From: an uncultured Croceitalea sp.
Lineage (GTDB): Bacteria; Bacteroidota; Bacteroidia; Flavobacteriales; Flavobacteriaceae
Length of the DNA: 45,376 nt
Assembly: GCA_937969515.1 (NCBI GenBank)
Contig: CALBVX010000107.1
Coordinates: 1-45,376 of the forward strand
Reading direction: 5' to 3'
Position 1 is the first letter of the stretch; every line of letters starts with the position of its first letter. The translations under genes were made by a program, and so were the position numbers. The notes under the pieces are model-generated. The model worked only from the letters and a program-made list of their open reading frames with translations, was not told the DNA's origin and searched no databases. Below, in pieces: positions 35,070 through 43,685 of this stretch.

Positions 35070-35422
35070 TTTCAAGTCAAAGAAAATCCCATAAGTATAT
35101 ATGGTTGGTCATAGTACTAGTAATACCAATACTGCTGACTATGGCACTGAAAGATTTAAATTTTCCTTCAACATCTGGAAGTGTCAATACCGAACAGCTC
35201 ACGGCTGCGTTAAAAAGTAATGTAGTACAAATAGAACTAAAACAACCATTTCAGAGTCCTTCTCCTCTGGTTTATGAATTAGATGCTCAGGGATATTCAG
35301 GAAGGTTATTAGGGCAGTTAAGAGGAACAGGAAAATATGAATTTTCGATTTCTGAATCAACCAAGGGAGTAGTGGTTATAGATGGAATCAGGAAAGAAGA
35401 ACTTTTTAAAATTGAATTTTAA
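35066..35422 (+). CDS. Hypothetical membrane-anchored protein
   Basis: The 118-residue protein has one N-terminal membrane helix (about 10-30, YIWLVIVLVIPILLTMAL) and an extracytoplasmic beta-rich part of about 85 residues with no cysteine or histidine motif. It overlaps its neighbours by four and one bases (ATGA and TAATG), directly before the ferric-reductase-like Rieske gene. I do not recognise the family. Tight coupling suggests an accessory subunit of the membrane redox complex. Confidence 0.6.
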   Translation: MISSQRKSHKYIWLVIVLVIPILLTMALKDLNFPSTSGSVNTEQLTAALKSNVVQIELKQPFQSPSPLVYELDAQGYSGRLLGQLRGTGKYEFSISESTKGVVVIDGIRKEELFKIEF

Positions 35423-36450
35423 TGGGACTCGATTATAAACTAGTACTCTGGAATAAGCATAAGAAAGTCTACGATAAATGGATTGCCATAGCAATGGTAA
35501 TGTATTTGGTAATATTTTTTGTATTGAGTTTTGTGACCAATCCTGAAATGACTGCGGAGACTATAATTATTCGAGCTTTTGGGTCTTTGGCTATTCTAAT
35601 GCTGCATCTCATTTTAGTCATTGGTCCGCTAACAAGATTGAATTCTCAGTTTATGCCGTTGCTCTATAATCGCAGGCATTTTGGGGTAAGTATGTTTTTA
35701 GCAGCGTTAATACATGGTGTGTTTGCGACTATTCAATTTCATGCACTTGGCAATGTAAATCCTATTTACGCCATTTTTACTTCGAACATGGAATATGGGT
35801 CATTGACCAATTTTCCATTTCAAGTACTTGGATTTTTAGCATTGTTGATTTTATTCGTGATGGCATCAACAAGCCATGATTTCTTTTTGCACAATCTATC
35901 GGCAAAAATCTGGAAACGGCTACACATGATGGTTTATTTGGCCTATGCATTAGTAGTTATGCATGTTTTTTTAGGAGCTTTTCAACAAGAAACATCACCT
36001 TTTACAATTAGTGTCTTGTTGGTTGGTTTTGTAGTGATTTGCGGATTACATCTTAAGACGGCCTTTAAAGAATCAAAAGTAGATAGATGTATTGCTGTTC
36101 AAAAAGATGGCTGGTTAGAAGTTTGTCACCCTAATGAGATTGAAGAAAGTAGAGCTAAGATATTTACCGTAGAAAATGAGCGTGTGGCTATTTTTAAAAA
36201 TGAAGGAAAACTTTCTGCGGTTCATAATGTTTGTAAACATCAAGGAGGGCCTTTAGGAGAAGGTAAAATTGTTGATGGGTGTATTACTTGTCCTTGGCAC
36301 GGATATCAATACTTGGCGCATAATGGGCAATCGCCACCTCCATTTACCGAAAAGGTAAAAACCTATGAATTAAAAATTGAGAATGATATGGTTTATATTA
36401 ATCCAGAAGCATTTGCCGAAGGTACCGAAGTAACCCCAATTACCTGTTAG
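35422..36450 (+). CDS. Ferric-reductase-like cytochrome b fused to a Rieske domain
   Basis: The 342-residue protein has about six membrane helices (20-210) with paired histidines suited to haem b binding (H62, H98, H168, H181), as in the ferric reductase/MsrQ/NOX transmembrane family. A C-terminal Rieske domain follows (about 225-330; C271-K-H273 and CPWH at 290-293). The topology joins a quinol- or haem-based transmembrane electron path to a [2Fe-2S] centre. Usual members carry a FAD/NADPH domain instead, so electrons may come from, or go to, the soluble Rieske fusion enzymes of the operon. Direction and acceptor are unknown. Confidence 0.87.
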   Translation: MGLDYKLVLWNKHKKVYDKWIAIAMVMYLVIFFVLSFVTNPEMTAETIIIRAFGSLAILMLHLILVIGPLTRLNSQFMPLLYNRRHFGVSMFLAALIHGVFATIQFHALGNVNPIYAIFTSNMEYGSLTNFPFQVLGFLALLILFVMASTSHDFFLHNLSAKIWKRLHMMVYLAYALVVMHVFLGAFQQETSPFTISVLLVGFVVICGLHLKTAFKESKVDRCIAVQKDGWLEVCHPNEIEESRAKIFTVENERVAIFKNEGKLSAVHNVCKHQGGPLGEGKIVDGCITCPWHGYQYLAHNGQSPPPFTEKVKTYELKIENDMVYINPEAFAEGTEVTPITC

Positions 36451-36452
36451 CT

Positions 36453-37238
36453 ATGAAGAATGACGAGTTTTATATCGGTTATGTTGATGAGGTTGGTTCA
36501 AAAACGAAAAAATCGTTAAAAAGATTTGTTATCGCATCCTTATTGATTCTTGCTGGTGGAGCATTTTTGTTCGGATTTTTTCAAAAATCAGCTGTGAACA
36601 GTGCTTTCGACTTTGGTAATCCTACTAAACTTTCTGGTATTTACCATGAATCGCCTTATCCAATGCTCCGTGTTTCCCTTTCAGGTAGTGAATTTAAAGA
36701 CTTGGTCTTATTAGGTTTTGGCAAATTTGGACCAAATGCCTATTTAAAAGACCTTCGAGAGAAAGAGGGTAACCTAAACGGAAAACATCTAAATATCGAA
36801 GGTCAATTGATTTACTATAATGGTAAAACCTTATTGGAAATTGATGATAGTCAAAAAGTGAGTATCGGTAATCGTAGGAGTTCAATAAATTTTTCGCCCA
36901 ATTCACTAGGGCAGTTAAAAATTGAAGGGGAAATTATAGACCCAAAATGCTATTTTGGGGTAATGAAGCCCGGTTTTGGTAAAATTCACAGAAGTTGTGC
37001 TTCTCTTTGTATTTCGGGTGGAGTACCACCTGTATTGGTCTCAAGTGATGAAAATGGTATTGAAGACTATTTTTTGTTAACTGATTTGAAAGGAAATCCT
37101 ATTCATAAAGACATACTACCATATATAGGTCAACCATCCATTATTTCTGGTGTGGCAGATGAAATTGGCGATTGGAAAGTGATGCGCATTGATGTTGGCC
37201 AAATTGAAAAATTAGACAAAAAATCTTTAATTTATTAA
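36453..37238 (+). CDS. Membrane-anchored protein with conserved cysteine motif
   Basis: The 261-residue protein has one membrane helix at about 24-43 (RFVIASLLILAGGAFLFGFF), so most of it is extracytoplasmic. A striking segment near 162-190 reads DPKCYFGVMKPGFGKIHRSC and continues with ASLCISGGVPP, giving three cysteines and one histidine that could bind a metal or haem. Similar segments occur in unnamed proteins next to membrane redox genes, to my recollection; I cannot name the family. It starts 2 bp after the cytochrome-Rieske gene and one base before the YHS gene. A role as the extracytoplasmic redox partner is inferred. Confidence 0.68.
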   Translation: MKNDEFYIGYVDEVGSKTKKSLKRFVIASLLILAGGAFLFGFFQKSAVNSAFDFGNPTKLSGIYHESPYPMLRVSLSGSEFKDLVLLGFGKFGPNAYLKDLREKEGNLNGKHLNIEGQLIYYNGKTLLEIDDSQKVSIGNRRSSINFSPNSLGQLKIEGEIIDPKCYFGVMKPGFGKIHRSCASLCISGGVPPVLVSSDENGIEDYFLLTDLKGNPIHKDILPYIGQPSIISGVADEIGDWKVMRIDVGQIEKLDKKSLIY

Positions 37239-37239
37239 G

Positions 37240-37683
37240 ATGAGTAGAATAGTTGTTGTTGTAGCTTTTTTAATTGGGTTTAACAGTATTGCCCAATCTA
37301 TAGATTATAATACAAAGAAGGGTTATGTTGCTAAGGGCTATGATGTAGTTGCCTATTTTGATAATAAGGCTACTGTTGGTGATGAGAAATACACCGCGGA
37401 ATATGATAATGTAAAGTTCAAGTTTTCAAGTCAAGAGAATCTTGAAAAGTTTAAGGGTAATCCAAAAAAGTACCTTCCCAAATATGGAGGTTATTGTGCA
37501 TATGCTGTTGCTGTTTCAAGTAAAAAGGTTTCCGTTAACCCTGAGACTTTTGAAATACGAGATGGAGAATTACTGCTGTTTTATAATTCTGGCAAAACAA
37601 ATACTTTGGCGCTTTGGAACAATGAGTCTACAGAAGTACTAAAAATTAAGGCGGATAAGAACTGGGAAAAAATCAAGAATTAA
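37240..37683 (+). CDS. Secreted YHS-domain protein
   Basis: The 147-residue protein has a signal peptide (about 1-19, NSIAQ). A YHS-type domain follows, with GYVAKGYDVVAYFDNK, FKFSSQENLEKFKGNPKKYLPKYGGYCAYA and a final beta segment. YHS proteins of this exported type are often encoded beside metal or redox systems and may bind a metal ion. It follows the cysteine-motif protein gene by one base. The exact role is unknown. Confidence 0.85.
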   Translation: MSRIVVVVAFLIGFNSIAQSIDYNTKKGYVAKGYDVVAYFDNKATVGDEKYTAEYDNVKFKFSSQENLEKFKGNPKKYLPKYGGYCAYAVAVSSKKVSVNPETFEIRDGELLLFYNSGKTNTLALWNNESTEVLKIKADKNWEKIKN

Positions 37684-37713
37684 GAACTTTCTTCTTGATT
37701 TGAAATGTAGTTT

Positions 37714-38367
37714 ATGTTTAAAATTTTGAAAGTTTGTGTTGCCGGTCTTTTAATTAGTTTTCTTGGAGCATTACCTCTAGGAAGTCTAAACATAACTGCT
37801 TTTGATATTTCTGCTACCCAAAGCATTAACAACGCTTTGTTATTTGCTTTCGCAGCTATTTTTGTTGAGCTGGCTTATGTTCGCCTCACCCTTTGGGGCA
37901 ATCAAAAGGTTAAGCTCGAGGGTAAATGGATATACATTGCATTTCCACTGGCATTTTTCTTACTATTATATTTGGCATTTTCTAGTCTGACAACGGCTTT
38001 ACATTTTAATGATGTAACTCCAACGAAATCAGTTTTACCTAAAATTACGTCCCCTATATTACTGGGTTTATTGCTTAGTGCATTGAATCCATTACAAATA
38101 CCTTTTTGGTTAACATGGAACAAGGTTTTGGAGTCAAAGAAAATTCTTGAAGACAATACAATATCATTTATCGGTTATATGTTTGGTATTGGTACTGGTA
38201 CCTTAATAGGTTTATTAGTGTTCATTTATGCAGGAAAATTAATTGTGGATAATTACACGCAGTATGCCCAAATCAGTAATTTAATATTGGGTTTACTTTA
38301 CCTCGGTTTTTCTTTCTATCTTTTATTTTTATTATACAAAAAGCATCATCAACTAAAAATACAATAG
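37714..38367 (+). CDS. LysE-type exporter family protein
   Basis: The 217-residue protein has six predicted membrane helices and the N-terminal LysE-like pattern SFLGALPLGSLNITAF, where the family usually has PGP. A conserved NPLQIPFWLTW segment lies near residue 127. Such proteins export amino acids or other small metabolites, but this divergent flavobacterial branch has no assigned substrate. It lies 30 bp after the YHS gene and 3 bp before the DinB gene. Confidence 0.75.
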   Translation: MFKILKVCVAGLLISFLGALPLGSLNITAFDISATQSINNALLFAFAAIFVELAYVRLTLWGNQKVKLEGKWIYIAFPLAFFLLLYLAFSSLTTALHFNDVTPTKSVLPKITSPILLGLLLSALNPLQIPFWLTWNKVLESKKILEDNTISFIGYMFGIGTGTLIGLLVFIYAGKLIVDNYTQYAQISNLILGLLYLGFSFYLLFLLYKKHHQLKIQ

Positions 38368-38370
38368 GCT

Positions 38371-38856
38371 ATGTTTAACTCCTCAATTCAAACAATTGAG
38401 CAATTCAAAGAAATATTATCACAGCTCTCGAAAGATTGCTATGCAGAGCCTTGTGAATCACTTTCTCATGCAACTATAGGTCAGCATACAAGACATATTA
38501 TAGAATTATACCAATGTTTGATTAACGGTTATGGTGAAGCTGATGTTTGCTATGACAATAGAGAACGGAATAAAAAAATCGAAGAGGAGATTGGTTATGC
38601 GGTAACGCTACTGGAAAATATTCAAGAAAACCTCGAGAAGCCTAATAAAGAGCTTCAAATTCGCTATGAGTTGGGTGAAGAAGAAATCTGTCTTACATCA
38701 AATTATTACAGAGAAGTAATGTATAATTTAGAGCATGTAATCCATCATCATGCCTTGATTAAAGTTGGAATAAAGGCTATGACGAATATAGCGCTGCCAG
38801 ATTCTTTTGGTGTTGCGCCTTCTACAATTCAGTACAGAAAGGTATGTGTACAGTAA
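38371..38856 (+). CDS. DinB-like superfamily protein
   Basis: The 161-residue helical protein shows the DinB/YfiT four-helix pattern with metal-ligand histidines in typical places: IGQHTRHIIELYQCL near 33-47, and MYNLEHVIHHHALIKVG near 116-132. DinB-like proteins are often thiol-dependent transferases using bacillithiol or mycothiol. The presence of a YpdA gene in the window makes bacillithiol plausible here. Substrate unknown. The NRDE gene starts inside its last 13 bases. Confidence 0.78.
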   Translation: MFNSSIQTIEQFKEILSQLSKDCYAEPCESLSHATIGQHTRHIIELYQCLINGYGEADVCYDNRERNKKIEEEIGYAVTLLENIQENLEKPNKELQIRYELGEEEICLTSNYYREVMYNLEHVIHHHALIKVGIKAMTNIALPDSFGVAPSTIQYRKVCVQ

Positions 38857-39566
38857 GTTTCATTCCCAAAGGAAATGCCTATGTCTTTACATCGAACAGA
38901 GATGAACATATTTCTAGACCATCGGCATTTTTTCCAAAAGAAGAAATAGTAAATAATAAAAGAATCGTCTTTCCCAAAGACCCGAAAGCTGGTGGTACAT
39001 GGTTTGCCATTAGCGAAAGCGGGGCTGTAGTAATTTTATTAAATGGTGCTTTTGAAAAGCATGTACCCAAAGATAATTATGCCAAAAGCAGAGGGTTAGT
39101 TGTTTTAGACATCGTGAGTCACAATAATCCCCAAGATTATTTGAAAGAAATCGACCTTATCAAAATTGAACCGTTCACGGTTTTGGTTTTTGAGAAAGGA
39201 GAATTGATGGAATTACGATGGGATGGGAAAAATAAGCACCTGAAAACGCTAAAAAGTGACCAAGCTTATATCTGGTCGTCAGCCACACTTTACGACAAAG
39301 AGATAATTAAAAAGCGAGAAGAACTTTTCTTCAATTTTATGAATAAAGCAGATGTAGATGCAAAGTCTATCATTGACTTTCATTCGAACAATCATCAGGA
39401 TTCGCAGAACGGATTTATAATCGATAGGCAAACAGGCTTGAAAACCTTTAGTGTTACTCAAGTAGTTCTTGAAAAGGGGAGAGTCGCTCTAAAACATATT
39501 GATTTGTTGAAGCAAGAGACCAATAAGTTAGAAATGATTACCAGTCAATTGATTAGTCAATTCTGA
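38844..39566 (+). CDS. NRDE/TANGO2-family protein
   Basis: The 240-residue protein begins MCTVSFIP with the NRDE signature TSNRDE at 17-22. C2 would become the N-terminal nucleophile residue if the initiator methionine is removed. KAGGTWFAISESGAVVILLNG is the other conserved block. The human homologue TANGO2 has been linked to lipid or haem handling, and the bacterial role is not settled. It overlaps the DinB and ATP-grasp genes (13 and 1 nt). Confidence 0.88.
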   Translation: MCTVSFIPKGNAYVFTSNRDEHISRPSAFFPKEEIVNNKRIVFPKDPKAGGTWFAISESGAVVILLNGAFEKHVPKDNYAKSRGLVVLDIVSHNNPQDYLKEIDLIKIEPFTVLVFEKGELMELRWDGKNKHLKTLKSDQAYIWSSATLYDKEIIKKREELFFNFMNKADVDAKSIIDFHSNNHQDSQNGFIIDRQTGLKTFSVTQVVLEKGRVALKHIDLLKQETNKLEMITSQLISQF

Positions 39567-40612
39567 TGAGCTCTTTTAAACTAAAATGGCACAAACTTAC
39601 CCATTGGGAATATTGGCCGCTTTGGGCAGTATATTATCCTCTATTTCCGGTTTGGCTCTTTTTTTCCCTTAAAGCACGTTCTTTTTTCTTTTTTAACGCA
39701 GCCAACCCCTTAATGAAAAATGGGGGTATGGCCATGGAGTCAAAAAAGGAAATCTATGATATGATTCCAGAAGAATACATACCAAAAACAGTTTTGATTG
39801 AAAAGGAAACCGTTACTACCGATAGCGTAGAAAAGCTTTTAAGTGAAATGAACCTGCAATATCCGCTAATAGCAAAGCCCGATATTGGAATGAAGGCTTT
39901 TGGTGTGGACAAAATTAAAAGTAAATCAGATTTAGAATCTTACATAAATAGAACTCCTGAAGATTTTTTGATTCAAGAGTTTATAGCCTACCCAGATGAG
40001 GTAGGTATTTTTTATGTGCGAGTTCCGGGTGAAGAAAAAGGAAAGATTACGGGTATTGTTGCTAAAGAATTCCTCTCCGTAACGGGTGATGACCGCAGTA
40101 GTATTTTACAACTGATAAAACAAAATCCTAGAAGTCATTTGCAACTGAAAGCTTTGGTCAAAAAGTTTGGAAACAAGTTAGATACTGTACTAAAGGATGG
40201 TGAGGAGTTTATTTTGGTTCCTTACGGTAGCCATACCAGAGGTGCAAAGTTTATTGATAGAAGTAATAGGAATAATAAAGATTTAGAAAATTTAATTGAT
40301 GGTATTTGTACCCAAATACCCGAATTTTATTATGGTAGGTTAGATGTGTTATATGCTGATTTTGATGGACTTTCTAAGGGGAATGACTTTAAAATAATTG
40401 AAATAAATGGCGCCGGTGGCGAAGCTACACACATATATGACCCCAAGCATTCTTTGTTTTTTGCTTGGAAAGAAATTTTTAAACACTGGAATTATTTGTG
40501 CAAGATTAGTATTATAAACCATAAGAGAGGCTATCCCTATTTGAGTTTTAAAGATGGTCGTGCTATGTTAAAAGCAAATAGTTTGTTAGAAGAACAATTA
40601 AAATTGGTATAG
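39566..40612 (+). CDS. ATP-grasp domain protein
   Basis: The 348-residue protein has a hydrophobic N-terminal part (about 15-50, rich in Trp and Phe) that may associate with the membrane. An ATP-grasp fold follows: YPLIAKPDIGMKAFGVDKI near 98, the adenine-region block FLIQEFI near 133, and IEINGAGGEATHIYDP near 288 providing the metal-binding acid and Asn. Flavobacterial homologues are often labelled D-alanine-D-alanine ligase, but the match is only superfamily-level and a true ddl role is doubtful. The start codon overlaps the NRDE stop (TGATG). Confidence 0.75.
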   Translation: MSSFKLKWHKLTHWEYWPLWAVYYPLFPVWLFFSLKARSFFFFNAANPLMKNGGMAMESKKEIYDMIPEEYIPKTVLIEKETVTTDSVEKLLSEMNLQYPLIAKPDIGMKAFGVDKIKSKSDLESYINRTPEDFLIQEFIAYPDEVGIFYVRVPGEEKGKITGIVAKEFLSVTGDDRSSILQLIKQNPRSHLQLKALVKKFGNKLDTVLKDGEEFILVPYGSHTRGAKFIDRSNRNNKDLENLIDGICTQIPEFYYGRLDVLYADFDGLSKGNDFKIIEINGAGGEATHIYDPKHSLFFAWKEIFKHWNYLCKISIINHKRGYPYLSFKDGRAMLKANSLLEEQLKLV

Positions 40613-40613
40613 A

Positions 40614-41180
40614 ATGAAGATATATATAACACTTTTTTTGGTAGTAGCATTTGGCTTTATTTCGTTAAACGCACAAGATGATCAAGATAATAGAACGGAT
40701 TTAGGAGTATCGCTACAACTATACCCTGCAGGTATAATTCCTACTTTAAATTTGGAACATTATTTTGATAAAAAATCGTCGTTGCTTTTAAGAGTGGGTT
40801 TGAATATTGTTGACCGAAAGGATTTTAGTGATTTTAATCAAACTGAGACGGGTACTGGTTTCGGGGGTTCAATAGGATATAGAAAGCATTTTCCTTCAGG
40901 CAAAGGGAAGTTTATAGCGGGGATAAACCTTGATATTTGGAGTTTAACTGTTGATTGGACGGATATTGGCCCAACTGATGCACCAACCTCTGGAAGCACT
41001 TATACTTTGGTAATTCAACCCTGGTTAGAGGGAGGTTACTTTTTGCCCATAAAAAATACTAGGTCTCAGATTGGGCTAACTGTTGGCTTTGGAAGAGAAA
41101 TAAATGCCATAACAAGCGGTGATGAAGTAGAACAAGGTTTTATTGGTAGTGTTTCACTGCAATACATGTTTGCGCTTTAG
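40614..41180 (+). CDS. Outer-membrane beta-barrel protein
   Basis: The 188-residue protein has a signal peptide (about 1-20, SLNAQ). About eight amphipathic strands follow (TDLGVSLQLYPAGIIPTLNLEHYF; then SSLLLRVGLN and TGFGGSIGYRKHF), ending in an aromatic/leucine tail (SLQYMFAL) typical of Bacteroidota barrels. It is the last gene of the long plus-strand run. Its stop codon overlaps the stop of the converging gene by a few bases. No specific function is recognised. Confidence 0.75.
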   Translation: MKIYITLFLVVAFGFISLNAQDDQDNRTDLGVSLQLYPAGIIPTLNLEHYFDKKSSLLLRVGLNIVDRKDFSDFNQTETGTGFGGSIGYRKHFPSGKGKFIAGINLDIWSLTVDWTDIGPTDAPTSGSTYTLVIQPWLEGGYFLPIKNTRSQIGLTVGFGREINAITSGDEVEQGFIGSVSLQYMFAL

Positions 41181-41929
41181 GTTTTAAAACAGGCAAAAGC
41201 TTCTTGAAAAAAATTGGTCGCTGTTTTTTCATCAGTTGCTACGGCATCTAAAACGGCACCTTTAAAGCCATTGTTTTTCCATACACCATAGCTGAGTTCA
41301 GAAAATTTATCGGTTTCTAAGCTGTCATGACCTTTATAACCACTGATGTAGAAGTAATGTTTGTCCATAACTGAATCGGGTATGGCCATACCAAGACCAA
41401 TCGATTTGCCAGAATTATCGGTTAGTTCTGCAAAAGCACCAATATCGAAATGATGGGGCCAAACCCGGATAGTAGAAGTCAAGCCTTCTTTTTTCAAAAA
41501 TGTATCCATGACGTTTTGAGCAAGTTCTATAAGCTTTGCGAGCTTTTCTAACTCTTTATTTGATTTACAATTAAATACGAAATTGTCATCTATTTCATAA
41601 GGCAGTTCATAATGAAGATGGTATTGATACGATTTTGAAAAATCAAACTCTTCGGCTGTCGCTGCTACCCATGCGGTAATCTCTTTATGAGATTTGCCAT
41701 TAATGTAGATTAGCTTTCGTTTCGTAATTTCTACCCACTCTAAAGAAAAATCGTCATACCTCAATGACAAATATGCGTTCTTATCATTTAGGGGCCAAGT
41801 GCGCAAGGAATTATCTTCTGGAAAAAAGCCTAAATTGGTATGACTGTCATCTGACCTCTCCTTTAAAAAACTTTTCCCCGCTGTTGCCAAATATTGTGAA
41901 GCTAAATGTAGTTGAGCTAATGTATCCAT
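41177..41929 (-). CDS. DUF5996-like protein of unknown function
   Basis: The 250-residue protein has no signal peptide or membrane segment. It begins LAQLHLASQYLATAGKSFL and contains IRVWPHHFDIGAF near 159-171; both recall the LHL..Q..GK and WPHHFD motifs of DUF5996, though overall similarity seems low. It converges with the preceding gene, the two coding regions sharing four bases. A 55-bp gap separates it from the ypdA gene upstream on the minus strand. No reaction can be proposed. Confidence 0.65.
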   Translation of the reverse strand: MDTLAQLHLASQYLATAGKSFLKERSDDSHTNLGFFPEDNSLRTWPLNDKNAYLSLRYDDFSLEWVEITKRKLIYINGKSHKEITAWVAATAEEFDFSKSYQYHLHYELPYEIDDNFVFNCKSNKELEKLAKLIELAQNVMDTFLKKEGLTSTIRVWPHHFDIGAFAELTDNSGKSIGLGMAIPDSVMDKHYFYISGYKGHDSLETDKFSELSYGVWKNNGFKGAVLDAVATDEKTATNFFQEAFACFKT

Positions 41930-41984
41930 ACTCTAATGTATGATTTTTTAAGCGTACTTGATTTCTATATGAAAATATTGTCTT

Positions 41985-42953
41985 TTAGACTTTTTTAGAA
42001 AGGATGTGTTTTATGATGGTCGGCGCGTGGACCCTAGAGTTTTCTATAAACCATTTATGGGTTTCCATACCTCCGCAAATAACCCCGGCCAAGTAAAGAC
42101 CTTCAATATTCGATTCCATAGTATCTGGGTTATACGTTGGTAATAGCTTTTCATCATTGGAAAGTTGAATACCTAATCGTTTGAGAAATTCGAAATTGGG
42201 CATGTACCCTGTAAGCGCAAGTACAAAGTCATTTGGTATGGTAACCAGGCCTTCACTTGTATTAATGTCAAGATTGTTTTCTCGAATTTCATTTACGGTT
42301 GCATCATAATAAGCCTTAATGCTACCTTCTTCAATACGGTTAATAATATCAGGTCTAACCCAATATTTAACGCGTTTTCCAACTTCTGGGCCTCTAATGA
42401 CCAAGGTGACTTCAGCCCCTTTTCTGTAGCATTCCAGAGCAGCATCTATAGCGGAATTACTGGCCCCGATTACTGCAAGTTTTTGACTAGCATAAAAATG
42501 GGGGTCTTTATAATAGTGCGACACCTTTCCTAGGTCTTCGCCGGGCACATTAATTTTATTGGGTAAATCGTAAAACCCGGTAGCCACTATAACGTTTGAA
42601 GCCTCGTAAGCAGATTTAGAGGTTTCTACAATAAATTTTTTATCTCGTTGTTCAACTTTTTCTACTCCTTCAAAAAGATGAATTGCCAATTTATTTGAAG
42701 TTACTATTCTGCGATAGTACTCCAGTGCTTCATTTCGTTTAGGTTTTGCTTCTTTGCTGATGAACGGAATCTCATCAATCTCCAACTTTTCCGAAGAGGA
42801 AAAAAATTGCATATTTATGGGATAGTTGAAGAGGGAATTTACAATAGGCCCTTTTTCAATAATAAGATAAGAGAGTCCAGCTTTTTTGGCTTCCAGCCCA
42901 CAAGCTATGCCAATAGGGCCTCCACCTATTATGATTACATCAAATCTTTGCAT
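41985..42953 (-). CDS. ypdA: YpdA-family bacillithiol disulfide reductase
   Basis: The 322-residue flavoprotein has an N-terminal FAD site (VIIIGGGPIGIACGLEA), the YpdA hallmark INMQFFSSSEKLEI near 46-59, an ATGFYDLPNKINVPGEDL block and an NADPH site (VIGASNSAIDAALE). It ends with GLYLAGVICGG and a final RVHAPTIIKHIL helix. It lacks the CxxC pair of thioredoxin reductase, consistent with the YpdA/Bdr branch, which reduces bacillithiol disulfide with NADPH. The start codon abuts the rpe stop, so the two may be co-transcribed. Confidence 0.9.
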   Translation of the reverse strand: MQRFDVIIIGGGPIGIACGLEAKKAGLSYLIIEKGPIVNSLFNYPINMQFFSSSEKLEIDEIPFISKEAKPKRNEALEYYRRIVTSNKLAIHLFEGVEKVEQRDKKFIVETSKSAYEASNVIVATGFYDLPNKINVPGEDLGKVSHYYKDPHFYASQKLAVIGASNSAIDAALECYRKGAEVTLVIRGPEVGKRVKYWVRPDIINRIEEGSIKAYYDATVNEIRENNLDINTSEGLVTIPNDFVLALTGYMPNFEFLKRLGIQLSNDEKLLPTYNPDTMESNIEGLYLAGVICGGMETHKWFIENSRVHAPTIIKHILSKKV

Positions 42954-43612
42954 TAAGCTATAATTTGCTTCAAATCTTTAATGGTTTCAGTTGGGTTTTC
43001 GCTTTTGAAAACAAAACTACCAGCTACTAAAACATCTGCGCCTGTATCTACGAGTTTTTTTGCATTGTTAGCGTTAACCCCGCCATCGATTTCGATAAGG
43101 GTGTTTGCATTTTTCCTAATAATGAGTTCTTTTAAATCAGCAACTTTCTGATAGGTGTTTTCAATAAAAGATTGCCCGCCAAAACCTGGGTTTACACTCA
43201 TTAAGCAAACGACATCGATATCTTGAATGGTATCTTCCAGCAGCTTGATAGATGTGTGTGGATTTAAAGCTACACCTGCCTTCATTCCTTCTGCCTTTAT
43301 AGCCTGTAAACTTCTATGTAAGTGTGTGCAGGCTTCATAATGAACAGAAAGAACATTGGCCCCCAGTTCGGCAAATGTTTTAATATAGCGGTCAGGATCA
43401 ACAATCATTAAATGTACATCAATAGTTTTTGTTGCGTGTTTTACAATATCTCTTAATACGGGCATTCCAAAAGAGATATTAGGTACAAAAACACCATCCA
43501 TGATGTCAATATGAAACCAGTCTGCTTGACTATTGTTTATCATTTCTACATCACGCTGTAAGTTGGCGAAATCTGCGGCAAGGACAGATGGGGCAATCAA
43601 TGTTTGGCTCAT
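42953..43612 (-). CDS. rpe: Ribulose-phosphate 3-epimerase
   Basis: The 219-residue TIM-barrel enzyme shows all family blocks: IAPSVLAADFANL, the metal-binding HIDIMDGVFVPNISFG, DVHLMIVDPDRYI, HYEA, LMSVNPGFGGQSFI and EIDGGVN, then AGSFVFK. It interconverts ribulose 5-phosphate and xylulose 5-phosphate in the pentose phosphate pathway. It uses the usual metal-ligand His and Asp residues, which are present. It precedes ypdA on the minus strand with a one-base overlap; NADPH-linked metabolism would connect the two, but that may be coincidence. Confidence 0.97.
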   Translation of the reverse strand: MSQTLIAPSVLAADFANLQRDVEMINNSQADWFHIDIMDGVFVPNISFGMPVLRDIVKHATKTIDVHLMIVDPDRYIKTFAELGANVLSVHYEACTHLHRSLQAIKAEGMKAGVALNPHTSIKLLEDTIQDIDVVCLMSVNPGFGGQSFIENTYQKVADLKELIIRKNANTLIEIDGGVNANNAKKLVDTGADVLVAGSFVFKSENPTETIKDLKQIIA

Positions 43613-43685
43613 AAGTATGAAGTTTTTACAAAGGTACTAATTAATAAAAAGCCCTTCAAAGGAGAAAAGGAAAAATGAAGTGTGT

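Noticed and set aside
39566-40612. Genuine D-alanine-D-alanine ligase
   Set aside because: Only the ATP-grasp core is recognisable, the N-terminus is hydrophobic and unlike Ddl, and no cell-wall genes are close.
41985-42953. Thioredoxin reductase
   Set aside because: There is no CxxC redox pair, whereas the FFSSSEKLEI and C-terminal blocks match YpdA.
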